From contig CBDFKF010000004.1 in assembly GCA_965248765.1 (NCBI GenBank), forward strand, positions 1,178,001-1,242,000: a DNA stretch of 64,000 nt, in the 5' to 3' direction. Positions 25,339 to 34,720 of this stretch are shown one piece after another; position 1 is the stretch's first letter, and the number at the start of each line of letters is the position of its first letter. The translations under genes were made by a program, and so were the position numbers. The DNA comes from CBDFKF01 sp965248765 (GTDB lineage Bacteria > Pseudomonadota > Alphaproteobacteria > VGEJ01). The notes beneath the pieces are model-generated. The model did no database searches and was not told the origin of the DNA. It saw only the letters and a program-made list of their open reading frames with translations.

Positions 25339-25407
25339 CAGGTGATCGCCCGCGCTCGCGGCGGGGGTTCCCGTACGAGCATCGGATACCATAAGGTGGC
25401 GCGGATC

Positions 25408-26292
25408 ATGACAATCCGCGCCACCTTTGTGATTGGGGCGCTGTCCGCACTGTGGCTGGCGGCCAACGGCGCATCGGCTAATGACCAGTCGATCGCCGCT
25501 GGCGAGTATGCGTTTCGCGCCGCTGGCTGCATCAGCTGCCACACCGATGTCGCCAACAAGGGTGTTGAGCTGGCCGGCGGCCGTGCCCTGAAGACGCCTT
25601 TCGGCACCTTCTACACACCTAACATCACGCCCGATAAGGACACCGGGATCGGCTCGTGGTCGGATGAGGAATTCCTGCGCGCCCTGCGCGAGGGCGTGAG
25701 TCCCGATGGGGACCACTACTACCCCTCGTTCCCCTACACCTCGTACACGTTCATGAGCGACGAAGACGTGCTCGCCCTCAAGGCATATCTCTTCTCGCGC
25801 GAGCCGGTGGCCCAAGAGAACCGCGAGCACGACCTCGGCTTCCCGTTCAACATCCGCTTGCTGATGCTCGGCTGGAAGCTGTTGTTCTTCGAGGAGGGGC
25901 CGTTCGCGCCTGAGCCGGATGCCTCCGATACCGTTAATCGCGGCGCGTACCTGGTGGTGGCGCAGACCCACTGCGGCGAGTGCCACACCCCCCGTAATCC
26001 CTTCGGTGCCACGATCGCCAGCGAGCATCTTGCGGGCAACGCAAACGGGCCCGACAACGAGCGGGTACCGAACATCACCCCCGATGCGACCGGCATCGGC
26101 CGCTGGAACGAGACGTCCATCGTCCACTTGCTCCGGACTGGGTTCAAGCCCAACTGGGACAACGTACAGGGCTCGATGGCCGAGGCGGTCGCGCACGGTT
26201 TGAAGTACCTCAGCGAAGACGATCTCAAGGCGATCGCCGCCTATCTCAAGTGGTTGCCGCCGATCGAGAACGTCGTTCCTACCAGGCGCTGA
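25408..26292 (+). CDS. Di-haem c-type cytochrome (alcohol/aldehyde dehydrogenase cytochrome subunit-like)
   Basis: A 294-residue secreted cytochrome. The signal peptide (MTIRATFVIGALSALWLAA...) is followed by two cytochrome c domains with haem motifs CISCH and CGECH, each with the later NITPD segment and Met-ligand region typical of class I di-haem subunits that pass electrons from periplasmic dehydrogenases to oxidase. The ATG at 25408 is preferred because of AAGGTGG upstream and the signal peptide. It is probably co-transcribed with the cytochrome c' gene. Confidence 0.92.
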   Translation: MTIRATFVIGALSALWLAANGASANDQSIAAGEYAFRAAGCISCHTDVANKGVELAGGRALKTPFGTFYTPNITPDKDTGIGSWSDEEFLRALREGVSPDGDHYYPSFPYTSYTFMSDEDVLALKAYLFSREPVAQENREHDLGFPFNIRLLMLGWKLLFFEEGPFAPEPDASDTVNRGAYLVVAQTHCGECHTPRNPFGATIASEHLAGNANGPDNERVPNITPDATGIGRWNETSIVHLLRTGFKPNWDNVQGSMAEAVAHGLKYLSEDDLKAIAAYLKWLPPIENVVPTRR

Positions 26293-26378
26293 ATCCTGCC
26301 GTATGGGGTCGATGCCCCGGTAGCGACTCCTGCATTGCCAGCTACTTGAGCGCGTACTAGTTTGGCGATCCCGGGCGT

Positions 26379-27824
26379 GTGGGAGGGGGCTTAAAGGCCA
26401 CGTTTGTGCGCAACATTGTTGCAGTCACCGCCGTCCTCGCGATCATCATCATCGCGGTTCTCGTCTTCGTTCCGATCGATGAGGATCGGCCGGCGCCGCC
26501 CGAAACCGTCTCCGAGCTGAGCGAGCCGGCCGATACCGCGCCATCATCCGAAGTGCCGGAGCCAGCCGCCGCCGACGACACGCAGGACCAGACCGCCGCC
26601 GTCGCGCCCGAGACCGCAGCGGAGCCGGCCGATGCTGCGAGCGAGCCGCGCGTTGTCCCGCGCGAGGACATCGAGACCGCTGAGGATCCCGCCACAACTC
26701 CAAGTGCCGACCAGGAAGTCGCCACGTTGACCGAGGAGGCCGCCGAGCCGGTGGCCGAACCCGGGGCGGCCGAGCCGGTAGCGCCTACTTTCGATGTGGT
26801 GCGGATCGATCAAGGCGGGCGGGCGGTGATCGCCGGTCGCGCCGAGCCCGGCGCCGAGGTCTCGGTACGTGTTGACCGCGAGGTCGTGGCGACGGTAACG
26901 GCCGACGGCCGGGGTGAGTGGGTAGTTCTTCCCGATCAGCCGCTCGCATCCGGCCCGGCGGAGTTCGATCTCTCGGCCACCGCCGAGGGTGCCTCCCCGG
27001 TGCTTTCCGAATCGGTGGTGGTCGTCGATGTTCCGGACCGCGCCCCACGCGCGGTGGCCACCGAGACGCCGGAGCCCGAGATGCGGCCCGACGAGGTGGC
27101 GACGGCGCGAGAGAGTGGCACCGCCGTTGAGGACGAGCGCCGCTCTGCCGCCACCGAGGCCACCTCGCCAGAGGCACCGGTGGAGACCGCGGCCCTCGAC
27201 CCCGCATCAGAGGATGAGGCGAGGGCCCCGATCGAGCTTGAGAGCGGTGATGAGGGTGCGTTACGGCTCGATGCCGGCGCCGGCGATGCGGCCCCGGTGC
27301 AGACCGAAGCGCTTGCCGTGCTGATGCCGCGCGAGGGCGAGGGGCCGATCAAGGTGCTACAGGGGCCGGTGTCGGGCGAGGCCGGCCTTCGCCTCGAGAT
27401 CATTGACTACGACACCGAGGGCAACATCGTCCTTTCCGGCAGCGCCACACCGGGCACCACCGTGCGCGCCTATGTCGACGATACTGCCGTCGGCGTGGCC
27501 CGATCGAGCGAGGGCACCTGGCAGCTCGTGCCCGAAGGGGACGTTGCGGTCGGGCGCCACGCGTTGCGGGTGGAGGAGGTGTCCGAGGCGGGGACGATCA
27601 CCGGCAGCTTCGAAATGCCGTTCAGCCGCGCCGCGCCCGACGACATTCAGCTCACTGCCGGGCAGGTCATCGTCCAGCCGGGCAATAGCCTATGGCGCAT
27701 CGCTCGGCGCGCCTACGGGCGCGGCGTCCGTTTCACCATCATCTATCTGGCCAACCGTGATCAGATCGGCGATCCCGATCTGATCTATCCCGGCCAGGTC
27801 TTCACGCTACCGCGAACGGAGTAG
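26379..27824 (+). CDS. LysM domain membrane-anchored protein with Ig-like repeats
   Basis: About 480 residues. There is a short N-terminal anchor helix (NIVAVTAVLAIIIIAVLVFV), then a long acidic, Ala/Pro/Glu-rich linker, an Ig-like module (VIAGRAEPGAEVSVRVD), more linker, a second similar module (VLSGSATPGTTVRAYVDD) and a C-terminal LysM (VQPGNSLWRIARRAYGRG, LIYPGQVFTLP) that should bind peptidoglycan in the periplasm. The start is GTG at 26379 or, with a better-placed AAAGG, GTG at 26406. This architecture is common in alphaproteobacteria and its role is unclear. Confidence 0.87.
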   Translation: MGGGLKATFVRNIVAVTAVLAIIIIAVLVFVPIDEDRPAPPETVSELSEPADTAPSSEVPEPAAADDTQDQTAAVAPETAAEPADAASEPRVVPREDIETAEDPATTPSADQEVATLTEEAAEPVAEPGAAEPVAPTFDVVRIDQGGRAVIAGRAEPGAEVSVRVDREVVATVTADGRGEWVVLPDQPLASGPAEFDLSATAEGASPVLSESVVVVDVPDRAPRAVATETPEPEMRPDEVATARESGTAVEDERRSAATEATSPEAPVETAALDPASEDEARAPIELESGDEGALRLDAGAGDAAPVQTEALAVLMPREGEGPIKVLQGPVSGEAGLRLEIIDYDTEGNIVLSGSATPGTTVRAYVDDTAVGVARSSEGTWQLVPEGDVAVGRHALRVEEVSEAGTITGSFEMPFSRAAPDDIQLTAGQVIVQPGNSLWRIARRAYGRGVRFTIIYLANRDQIGDPDLIYPGQVFTLPRTE

Positions 27825-28049
27825 CCGGAGTCGCTGGCCGCACGGCTCGTCGAGCAACTCGAAGGCAACAGCAGCGTTGTGGTGGCCGTGATCGCTCTTC
27901 GAATCGGATCCGCTGTCGCCCGGTGAGCCGGAATCTGACAGCGGCCTGAGCGCTTCCGCCGTCATAGTTTCTGAGATAAGCACGACGATGGTTAAGATCG
28001 GCTTGGGCGCACGAGCAATCGGCCGTCAGAACGCCTGTGTAAGGGGATC

Positions 28050-29944
28050 ATGACGGCACGCACCTTCGATACCCAGTCCGAGACGCCGGGCCGCTCTCAT
28101 TTCCAGACGCTGTGGACCCTGGCTCCCTATCTGTGGCCGGCCGGCCAACTCGAGATGCGCGCGCGCGTCGTGCTGGCGCTTGTTTTTATCATCGCCTCCA
28201 AGGTCGCCGCGGTTTATGTGCCAGTCCTGCTCGCCCGCGCCGTTGATGAGCTGACGCCGCAGGAAGCCGAGCCGATCGCGGCACCTGTTGCCTTGATCGT
28301 CGCCTACGGCGCCGTGCTGCTGCTCTCGCGTGCATGCTCCGAGCTGCGCGATGCGGTGTTCGCCAAGGTTGCGCAGCGGGCGATTCGCTCGGTTGCACTG
28401 CGGACCTTCAAACACCTCCATCGCCGGTCGTTGCGCTTCCACCTCGACCGCCAGACCGGCGGACTGTCGCGCGCGATCGAACGCGGCACCAAGGGCATCC
28501 AGTTCCTGCTGACGTTCACCCTGTTCAACGTGCTGCCGACGCTCGTCGAGATCGCGCTCGTCTGCGGCATCCTGCTCGATCGGCTCGATTGGCGGTTCGC
28601 GGTAGTGACGTTGGTGACCATCGTTGGCTACATCGCCTTCACGCTCAGCGTCACCGAGTGGCGCATCAAGTTTCGCCGCACCATGAATGCCCGAGACAGC
28701 GAGGCCAACACCAAGGCGATCGACAGTCTGTTGAACTACGAGACGGTCAAGTACTTCGGTAACGAGGCCCACGAGGCCGAACGCTACGACCAGGCGATGG
28801 CCGGCTACGAGGCCGCCGCGGTCAAGAGCTATACCTCGCTCTCGGCGCTCAACATCGGCCAAGGCCTGATCATGGCCACCGGCGTGGCCAGCGTCATGAT
28901 CATGGCCGCTCTTGGCGTCGTTGCCGGCGATCTGACGATCGGCGACTTCGTGCTGGTCAACGCGTTTCTGATGCAGCTCTCGCGGCCGCTTGACTTCCTC
29001 GGCTTCGTCTACCGCGAGATCAAGCAATCGCTCGTCGACATGGAGAAGATATTTGAGCTCCTGCGGGTGGGTTCGGAGGTGGTCGATGCGCCCGACGCGC
29101 CGCCCCTCACGGTTCCGCGCGGTGAGATCGTGTTCGATCATGTGGGCTTCGGTTACGACCCGTGCCGACCGATCCTGGACGATCTCTCGTTCACCGTGCG
29201 CCCCGGCACCACGGTCGCCTTGATCGGCGCAAGCGGCGCCGGCAAGTCGACCATCTCGCGGCTGTTATTCCGTTTCTATGACGTCACTAACGGCGCCATA
29301 CGGATCGACGGCCAGAGCTTGCGTGAGGTGACTCAGGCGAGCCTCCGCGCGGCCATCGGCGTGGTGCCCCAGGACACCGTACTGTTCACGAATCGATCGG
29401 CTACAACATCCGCTACGGTCGGCCGTCGGCCAGTGATGCCGAGGTCCGCCAGGCGGCGCGCCTCGCCCACATCCACGAGTTCATCGACGGCTTGCCCGAC
29501 GGCTACGACACCATCGTCGGCGAGCGCGGGCTCAACATCTCGGGTGGCGAGAAACAGCGCGTGGCGATCGCCCGGACGATCCTGAAAGGGCCGCAAATTC
29601 TCCTCTTCGACGAGGCCACCTCGGCGCTCGACTCCCATACCGAGAAGGAGGTCCAGGCGTCCTTGCGCGAGGTCTCGGCTGAGCGCTCGACGCTCGTCAT
29701 CGCCCACCGGCTTTCGACCGTGGTCGATGCTGATGAGATCCTGGTCATGGAGGAAGGCCGGCTCATCGAACGCGGTCGCTACGACCAGCTTCTCGCTACC
29801 GGTGGTCACTACGCGGGCATGTGGGCGCGCCAGCAGGAGGAGGCGGCATATAAGGAGAAGCTCGAAATTCTCGAGGCGGCGGAGGAAGACGGGTCGGAAC
29901 CGTGCGCCCCGAGGTCTCTTGCGCCAGCACCTGCCGGCGAGTAG
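28050..29944 (+). pseudogene. Atm1-type ABC exporter (fused permease/ATPase) with a one-base deletion
   Basis: A half-transporter like Atm1/HMT1, which exports glutathione- or sulfur-linked compounds. It has a six-helix permease (residues ~30-330; NYETVKYFGNEAHEAERY is diagnostic of the Atm1 group) and an ATPase with Walker A GASGAGKST, signature LNISGGEKQR, Walker B ILLFDEATSALD and the H-loop IAHRLST. The frame breaks near 29388: TTCACGAATCG where TTCAACGAATCG would give FNESIGYNIRYGRP. With one A restored the protein is 631 residues. As it stands, translation from 28050 ends at 29585, before the signature motif. It could be a real mutation or a consensus error. The ATG has AAGGGG upstream. 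Confidence 0.88.
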
Positions 29945-30047
29945 CGCGCATCCCGACCGATGGGAGCCGACAGGAATTGTGACCTTGTAACAATGCGTCT
30001 CGCGCGCACACGGCTAGAATAGGCGGCTGCGTACGGTTGGTGGACGG

Positions 30048-33000
30048 ATGGCGACGCGTTTGGCAGAGGGGCTCGGTGCAACGAGCAGCCCCCCGGCGGC
30101 TATTGCGCTCGACGTGGGCGATGGCGCGCCGCTACGGCTTCCCGACGGCTTTCGCCTGTTCGCCGCAGACTATAACCGCGCCGGCTCCGATCTCGTCCTG
30201 ACCGATCCGAGCGGCGCCGAGGTCGTCATACTCGACTACTTCGCCGTCGCCCAACCGCCATCGCTACTGGCCGGCGGCGGTCGGGTCGGGGCGCACACGG
30301 TCGAGGCATTGGCCGGTCCCCGCGCGCCGGCACAGTACGCGCAGACCGATGGCGCGCCCGAGGTCCAGCCCGTTGGCACGGTCGAGACCGCGGACGGCGA
30401 AGCACTCATCACCCGGACGGACGGCACCCAAACCCTCGCGAGCGAGGGCACGCCCATATTCCAGGGCGACGTCATTGAAACCGGAGACGACGGCAGTCTT
30501 TTTGTCGTGTTCGTCGACGGCACCTCGTTCGCGATGGGCCGGGACAGCCACATCGTCCTGGACGAGCTGATCTACGACCCGGAGGCCGGGGAAGGCTCCG
30601 CGGTCATATCCGCGCTCGAAGGCACCTTCTCCTTCGTCAGCGGCGAGATCGCCGAGACCGATCCGGACGCGATGATCATCAAGACTCCGGTCGCGATCTG
30701 TGGCGTCCGCGGGACCAAGATCGTTGTCAAGGTCCTGGACGGTGGCGAGTCGATCTTCGCCCTCCTTGCCGAAGGGCCGCAACTCGTCGGCGAGGTGCTC
30801 GTGAGTACCCTTGGCGGCAGCGAGACCCTGAACGGCGCCAATGAGGTCAGCATCGTCGAGAATGAGTTCACGGCGCCGAGCCAACCCCAGGTCTTGTCGC
30901 GGGCCGAGCTATCGGAATTGTTCGGCACCTCTTTCGAATCGCTCGAGCGCCAGGATTTCAGTAACACCGAGGCCAATCTCGGTGACATCGCTCCGGCGGC
31001 CGGCGGCGACCCGACCGCATCGGCCGGCACCCTTGGCTTTTCGGTCGATGATGATCTCGTCGGGGGCGGGACCAGCTCGGGCCTGCCCGACCCCGGCAGC
31101 GCCCAAACTCTCGGCCTGGAGACCGGCACCGCCGGTCCAACCGGCCGTCCGACGGTGGCTCCAACCGGTGGCGCCGTCCTCCTGACGACGCCGGATCTCA
31201 TCACCGCCGAGGGCACCGAGGACGGCGCGGTCAATCTTGACCTCATCTCCCTGCTCGCGGACGCGGGCGGCACCCCGGTGACGGTCGTCCTCCAGGGCGT
31301 ACCCGAGGGCGTGAGCTTTTCGCTGGGCTCGGCGAGCGGCGACGGGGTATGGACGATCAACAACGTGACCGAGGCCGATCTCGGGGGTTTGGCGCTCTCT
31401 CCACCGCCGAACTTCGGCGGCAATCTCGTCCTCGATGTTACCGTGCTCGGCGCGGATGGTGGAGAGCTCAGCGCCGCCACGCTCTCGGTCGATGTCGCGC
31501 CGGTCGCCGATGTGCCGACTCTCGAGGTGGTCGCGGCGCGGGGCGACGAAGATGCCGTCATTCCGCTCACCATCGCTGCCGCATCGACCGACCCCGACGG
31601 CTCAGAGCTGCTCGATGTCGCCATTACGGATATTCCCGACGGCGCAACGTTGACGTTCCTGGGCACCGATGTGGTGTTCGATCCGGACGGCCTTAGCGAG
31701 ACGCCCAATACGCTCGAGGTTTTTGGCGCCGATCAATCACAGTTGAGCGGGCTCACGCTCACCCCGCCACCCCACAGCGACGACGACTTTGACCTGACGG
31801 TCGCCGCTACCACGCGCGAGGGAGGAACCGCGGCAACCACGATCGCGACCTTGGTTGTCGAGGTCGATCCCGTCGCCGACACCCCGGTCATCGGGGCAAC
31901 CGATACCGAAGGTGATGCCGACAGCGCCATCCCGTTGGACGTGAACGCCGCGCTCATCGATGTCGACGGCTCGGAAACCCTGTCAGTCACCATCAGCGGT
32001 GTACCCGCTGGTCACCATCAGCGGTGTACCCGCTGGTCACCATCAGCGGTGTACCCGCTGGGGCGCAGCTCTCAGCCGGTGCCGACAACGGCGACAATAC
32101 CTGGACACTCAGCGCCGCCGATCTCATCGGACTGACCATCACCCCGCCACCGGGCTCGACCGACGACATCGTTCTCCAGCTCACCGCGACGGCAACCGAA
32201 GCGGGGGGCGGTGTCGCCACCAGCAATCCGGCGGCAGTGGCGGTGACGGTCAACCAACCGCTGCCGGAGGTGCTGCTCTCGGTTTCAGAGATAACGGCGC
32301 CACTCGACCTGGGGCCGCCGGCGTTTCCGGATCTCGTCGAAGGCCAGGCGATCGATCCGGACGACGTGCAGGGCGTCGACCCGGTAGATCTCACTGTCAG
32401 CGGATCGGCCCCGCTTACGGCCACGTTCGTCGCCGAGGGGGCGGGGTTTCGCTCGACGCTGGGCTGGTACACGATTGCACCCGACGGCGCCATCGAGAGC
32501 CCGCGAATCCTCTCTGACAATGCCTCAGCCCAGGGAAGCGGCGGCACCCTCCAGCCTGGAGTCTCCACAGCAACCCTTGATGGCATCCAAGCGGGAGACC
32601 AGATCGGATTCTTCCTCATTGCCGATGGCGTCGACGAGAACAACGGCTTCGCGGGCTTCGATCTCGCGGGCGGTGAACTCGCGTTCCTGAATCAGACCGG
32701 CGACCCCGCGAGCATCGATGACGCGGCACCCACGCTTCACGTGGACGGATTGCCACTTGCCGGCGCTATCTTCCACAGCGCCGCCCGTGGCGAGACGCTC
32801 GACCTCAACGCCGACGGCGTGCAGCATGCGATCTCCGGCGCCGATCCCGCAACCGGCGAGCTGTTGATCGGCTTCGAGGATCTGATTGGCGGCGGTGACC
32901 AGGACTATGAGGACCTTGTGTTCCGCTTGGACCGGGTGCCAAACGAGGTCACCACGCTGGCGACGATGGCCATGGATGAAGGCCTCACGCTCAGCAGTCC

Positions 33001-33484
33001 CGATGGTAATTCGGTGGTTCAAGCCGTCATCGCCATCGACGAGGGATTCACCGGCGACCGCCTTGTCGTCGATGAGATACAGTTCTCGATCGAGAGCGGC
33101 GGGATCGTCGGGACCTCGATCGCCATCGCCGGCAATGGCACCGGCACGATGGTTCTCGAAGGCGCGGCCTCGGCGGACCAGTACCAGGACATACTGCGGG
33201 CGATCCAGTTCGAGAACCCGTTGCGAAATCCCGACAGCAGTGTGCGCGAGGTGAGCTTCTCGGTCACCGACTCGGACAACGCCACCAGTACGCCGGTGAG
33301 CATCGGCCTCGATGTGACCGATCCGATCGGCGCCGGCCCACTCGTCGGTCTCTTCGATGCGCCGGGCGGCGGTGATGGTGACGGTGAGGAGGCTGAGTAT
33401 CCGGACGTGGAGCCGCTGGCCGAGGGTTACACGGTGTTCGGCGAGCCGGCGGATGGACCCGCGATCGAACCCGATCTCACCTAA
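30048..33484 (+). pseudogene. Large FecR / cadherin-like / DUF4114 surface protein, out of frame at a 25-bp repeat
   Basis: The first reading frame (to 32135) holds an N-terminal FecR-type domain (residues ~100-250: DGTSFAMGRDSHIVLDE, then TPVAICGVRGTKIVV) and three cadherin/Ig-like repeats (AEGTEDGAVNLDLISLLADA; GDEDAVIPLTIAAAS; GDADSAIPLDVNAAL), each with DVDG/DPDGSE motifs. The sense continues in another frame (32061-33484): the rest of the last repeat, a DUF4114 domain (GFRSTLGWYTI, GFEDLIGGGDQDYEDLVFRLD) and a cadherin-like C-terminal repeat. Three perfect 25-bp repeats at 31986-32060 cause the shift; with one or four copies the whole is one frame (1,128 or 1,153 residues). No signal peptide is seen; such proteins usually use type I secretion. 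Confidence 0.85.
31986..32060 (+). repeat. 25-bp tandem repeat x3, possible phase switch
   Basis: Three perfect back-to-back copies of a 25-bp unit that starts GTCACCATCAGC and ends GTACCCGCTG. A single unit encodes VTISGVPA in a cadherin-like repeat. Because 25 is not a multiple of three, copy number decides whether the downstream 475 codons are in frame: 1 or 4 copies are in frame, 2 or 3 are not. Confidence 0.95.
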
Positions 33485-33490
33485 CAGTAG

Positions 33491-34647
33491 CTACTTTGAC
33501 CGGGCAATGAAGACGCCGTCCCACCCGGTGCCGGGTGGGTCCTCGCTGTAGAGCTCGACCCGTCGCCGGTAGAGGTCGTAGAGGTCGTAGAGGTCGTAGA
33601 GCGAATCATCGAGCGCTCGGCACGCGGCGATGAGCTCGCGCGCCTCGTCCCACCGCCGCGCCTGGTACGTCGCGATCATGCGGCCGTGCGCCGTTGCGAG
33701 GCGCTGAAAGGCGTCTCCTCCGGCGGTCTCGCGATCGCCGACCAGGCCGCGGATGTGGACCGCTTGGCGCTTGCCCTATGGGGCCACGAGCGCAGCCAGA
33801 CACGGCCGCTCGCATCGGTTGGCACGGCGACGCGCGCAACGACGACCGCCTGTGGCACGCCACCCTTGGATTTGATGGCGTAGTTCTTCGCCCCGGTTGC
33901 GACCCGCAACATCTCGACGGCAAGGCTGGGCGCGATCGAGGCGCCAACCTTGAGGACCACCGGCATCCGCCGGATGATCGCGTCGCGCTCGGGCACCAGC
34001 GCCAGCATGCGGCGACCGTGCGCCGCGCGATCGAGTGTCGGCACGATGCGCGAGGCGCCGGGAAATCCGTGCAGCCGGGCCGCAGGACCGCCCCCCACCA
34101 GGATCGGCGGCGGGTGCTGCATCTGTTCGGTGTGCACCTGCGGTATCGGCAGGGTCCCTTGACCCACGACGATCCGGCCGGCCCGCATCGCGTCCGCCAG
34201 CACCGCATCGCTCCCTGGCATGGCGCTCAGCTTGGCCCGTGTCTCGTCATCCAGTCCGGGCAGGCGCACAGCGATCTCCGGCGCCGACATGCGATCGGTC
34301 TCGGCGAACACCATGTCGAATCCGACGACCACGGCGCCCAGTCGCCGCAGGTTCGCGACCAACCGCGCAAGATCGGTGCGCGGCCACGGCCACTGGCCGA
34401 CCTCGGCAAGGCTCCGCTCATCGATGTCGACGATGACGACCGGGCCGATAGCCGGTTCCGTGGGAAATCGCAGTTGAAGCTGGTCGAACGTCTTGAGGCG
34501 CAGGGTTTCCAGCGGCCCCGGATCCGCGGCGCCGAGGATCAGCAGACCGATGAGGCCGATCAGCGCCGGCAGCCGGCCACCACCCAACGCCGCCCGCGCC
34601 GTTGCGCGGGCGCGCTTCATCCATACCGGACTCTCAGCCTCCACCAC
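33491..34647 (-). pseudogene. CHASE2-domain nucleotide cyclase with the catalytic core deleted
   Basis: The N-terminal part has an anchor helix (LPALIGLIGLLILGAADPG) and a periplasmic CHASE2 sensor domain (VVIVDIDERSLAEVGQWPWP; VVVGFDMVFAETDR), up to about 33775. The C-terminal ~90 codons, in another frame (VHIRGLVGDRETAGGDAFQR, then MIATYQARRWDEAREL, then DPPGTGWDGVFIARSK), match the tail that follows the cyclase domain in CHASE2-adenylate/guanylate cyclases. The second half of CHASE2, the transmembrane helices and the catalytic domain are missing between them, so one deletion joined the two. A 9-bp in-frame repeat (TAGAGGTCG x3, 33571-33597; DLY) lies in the tail. Confidence 0.82.
33571..33597. 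repeat. 9-bp tandem repeat TAGAGGTCG x3
   Basis: Three perfect copies plus a partial fourth, inside the tail of the broken cyclase gene. On the minus strand they encode repeated Asp-Leu-Tyr, so copy changes keep the frame. Confidence 0.9.
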
Positions 34648-34720
34648 GTCCTGACAAGCCTCCCGGGCTCAGGCGCTCAGGGCGTCGATCTCAACGAGCC
34701 CGCGCCGGGCGAACCTTAGC

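Noticed and set aside
27825..28049. Small gene or RNA between the LysM and ABC exporter genes
   Set aside because: A 30-codon open stretch is present but has no start with a ribosome site, no recognised motif and no clear fold; nothing can be supported.
28026..29141. Minus-strand open frame of 371 codons opposite the ABC transporter
   Set aside because: The plus strand carries the well-defined Atm1 permease; the antisense frame shows no family and the typical charged antisense composition.
31986..32060. CRISPR array
   Set aside because: The three 25-bp repeats are directly adjacent with no spacers, lie within a coding region, and encode a conserved motif; no cas genes are nearby.
30048..32135. 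Two separate genes at the FecR locus (30048-32135 and 32024-33484)
   Set aside because: The second frame begins in the middle of a cadherin-like repeat and lacks its own ribosome site; removing two 25-bp units merges both into one protein.
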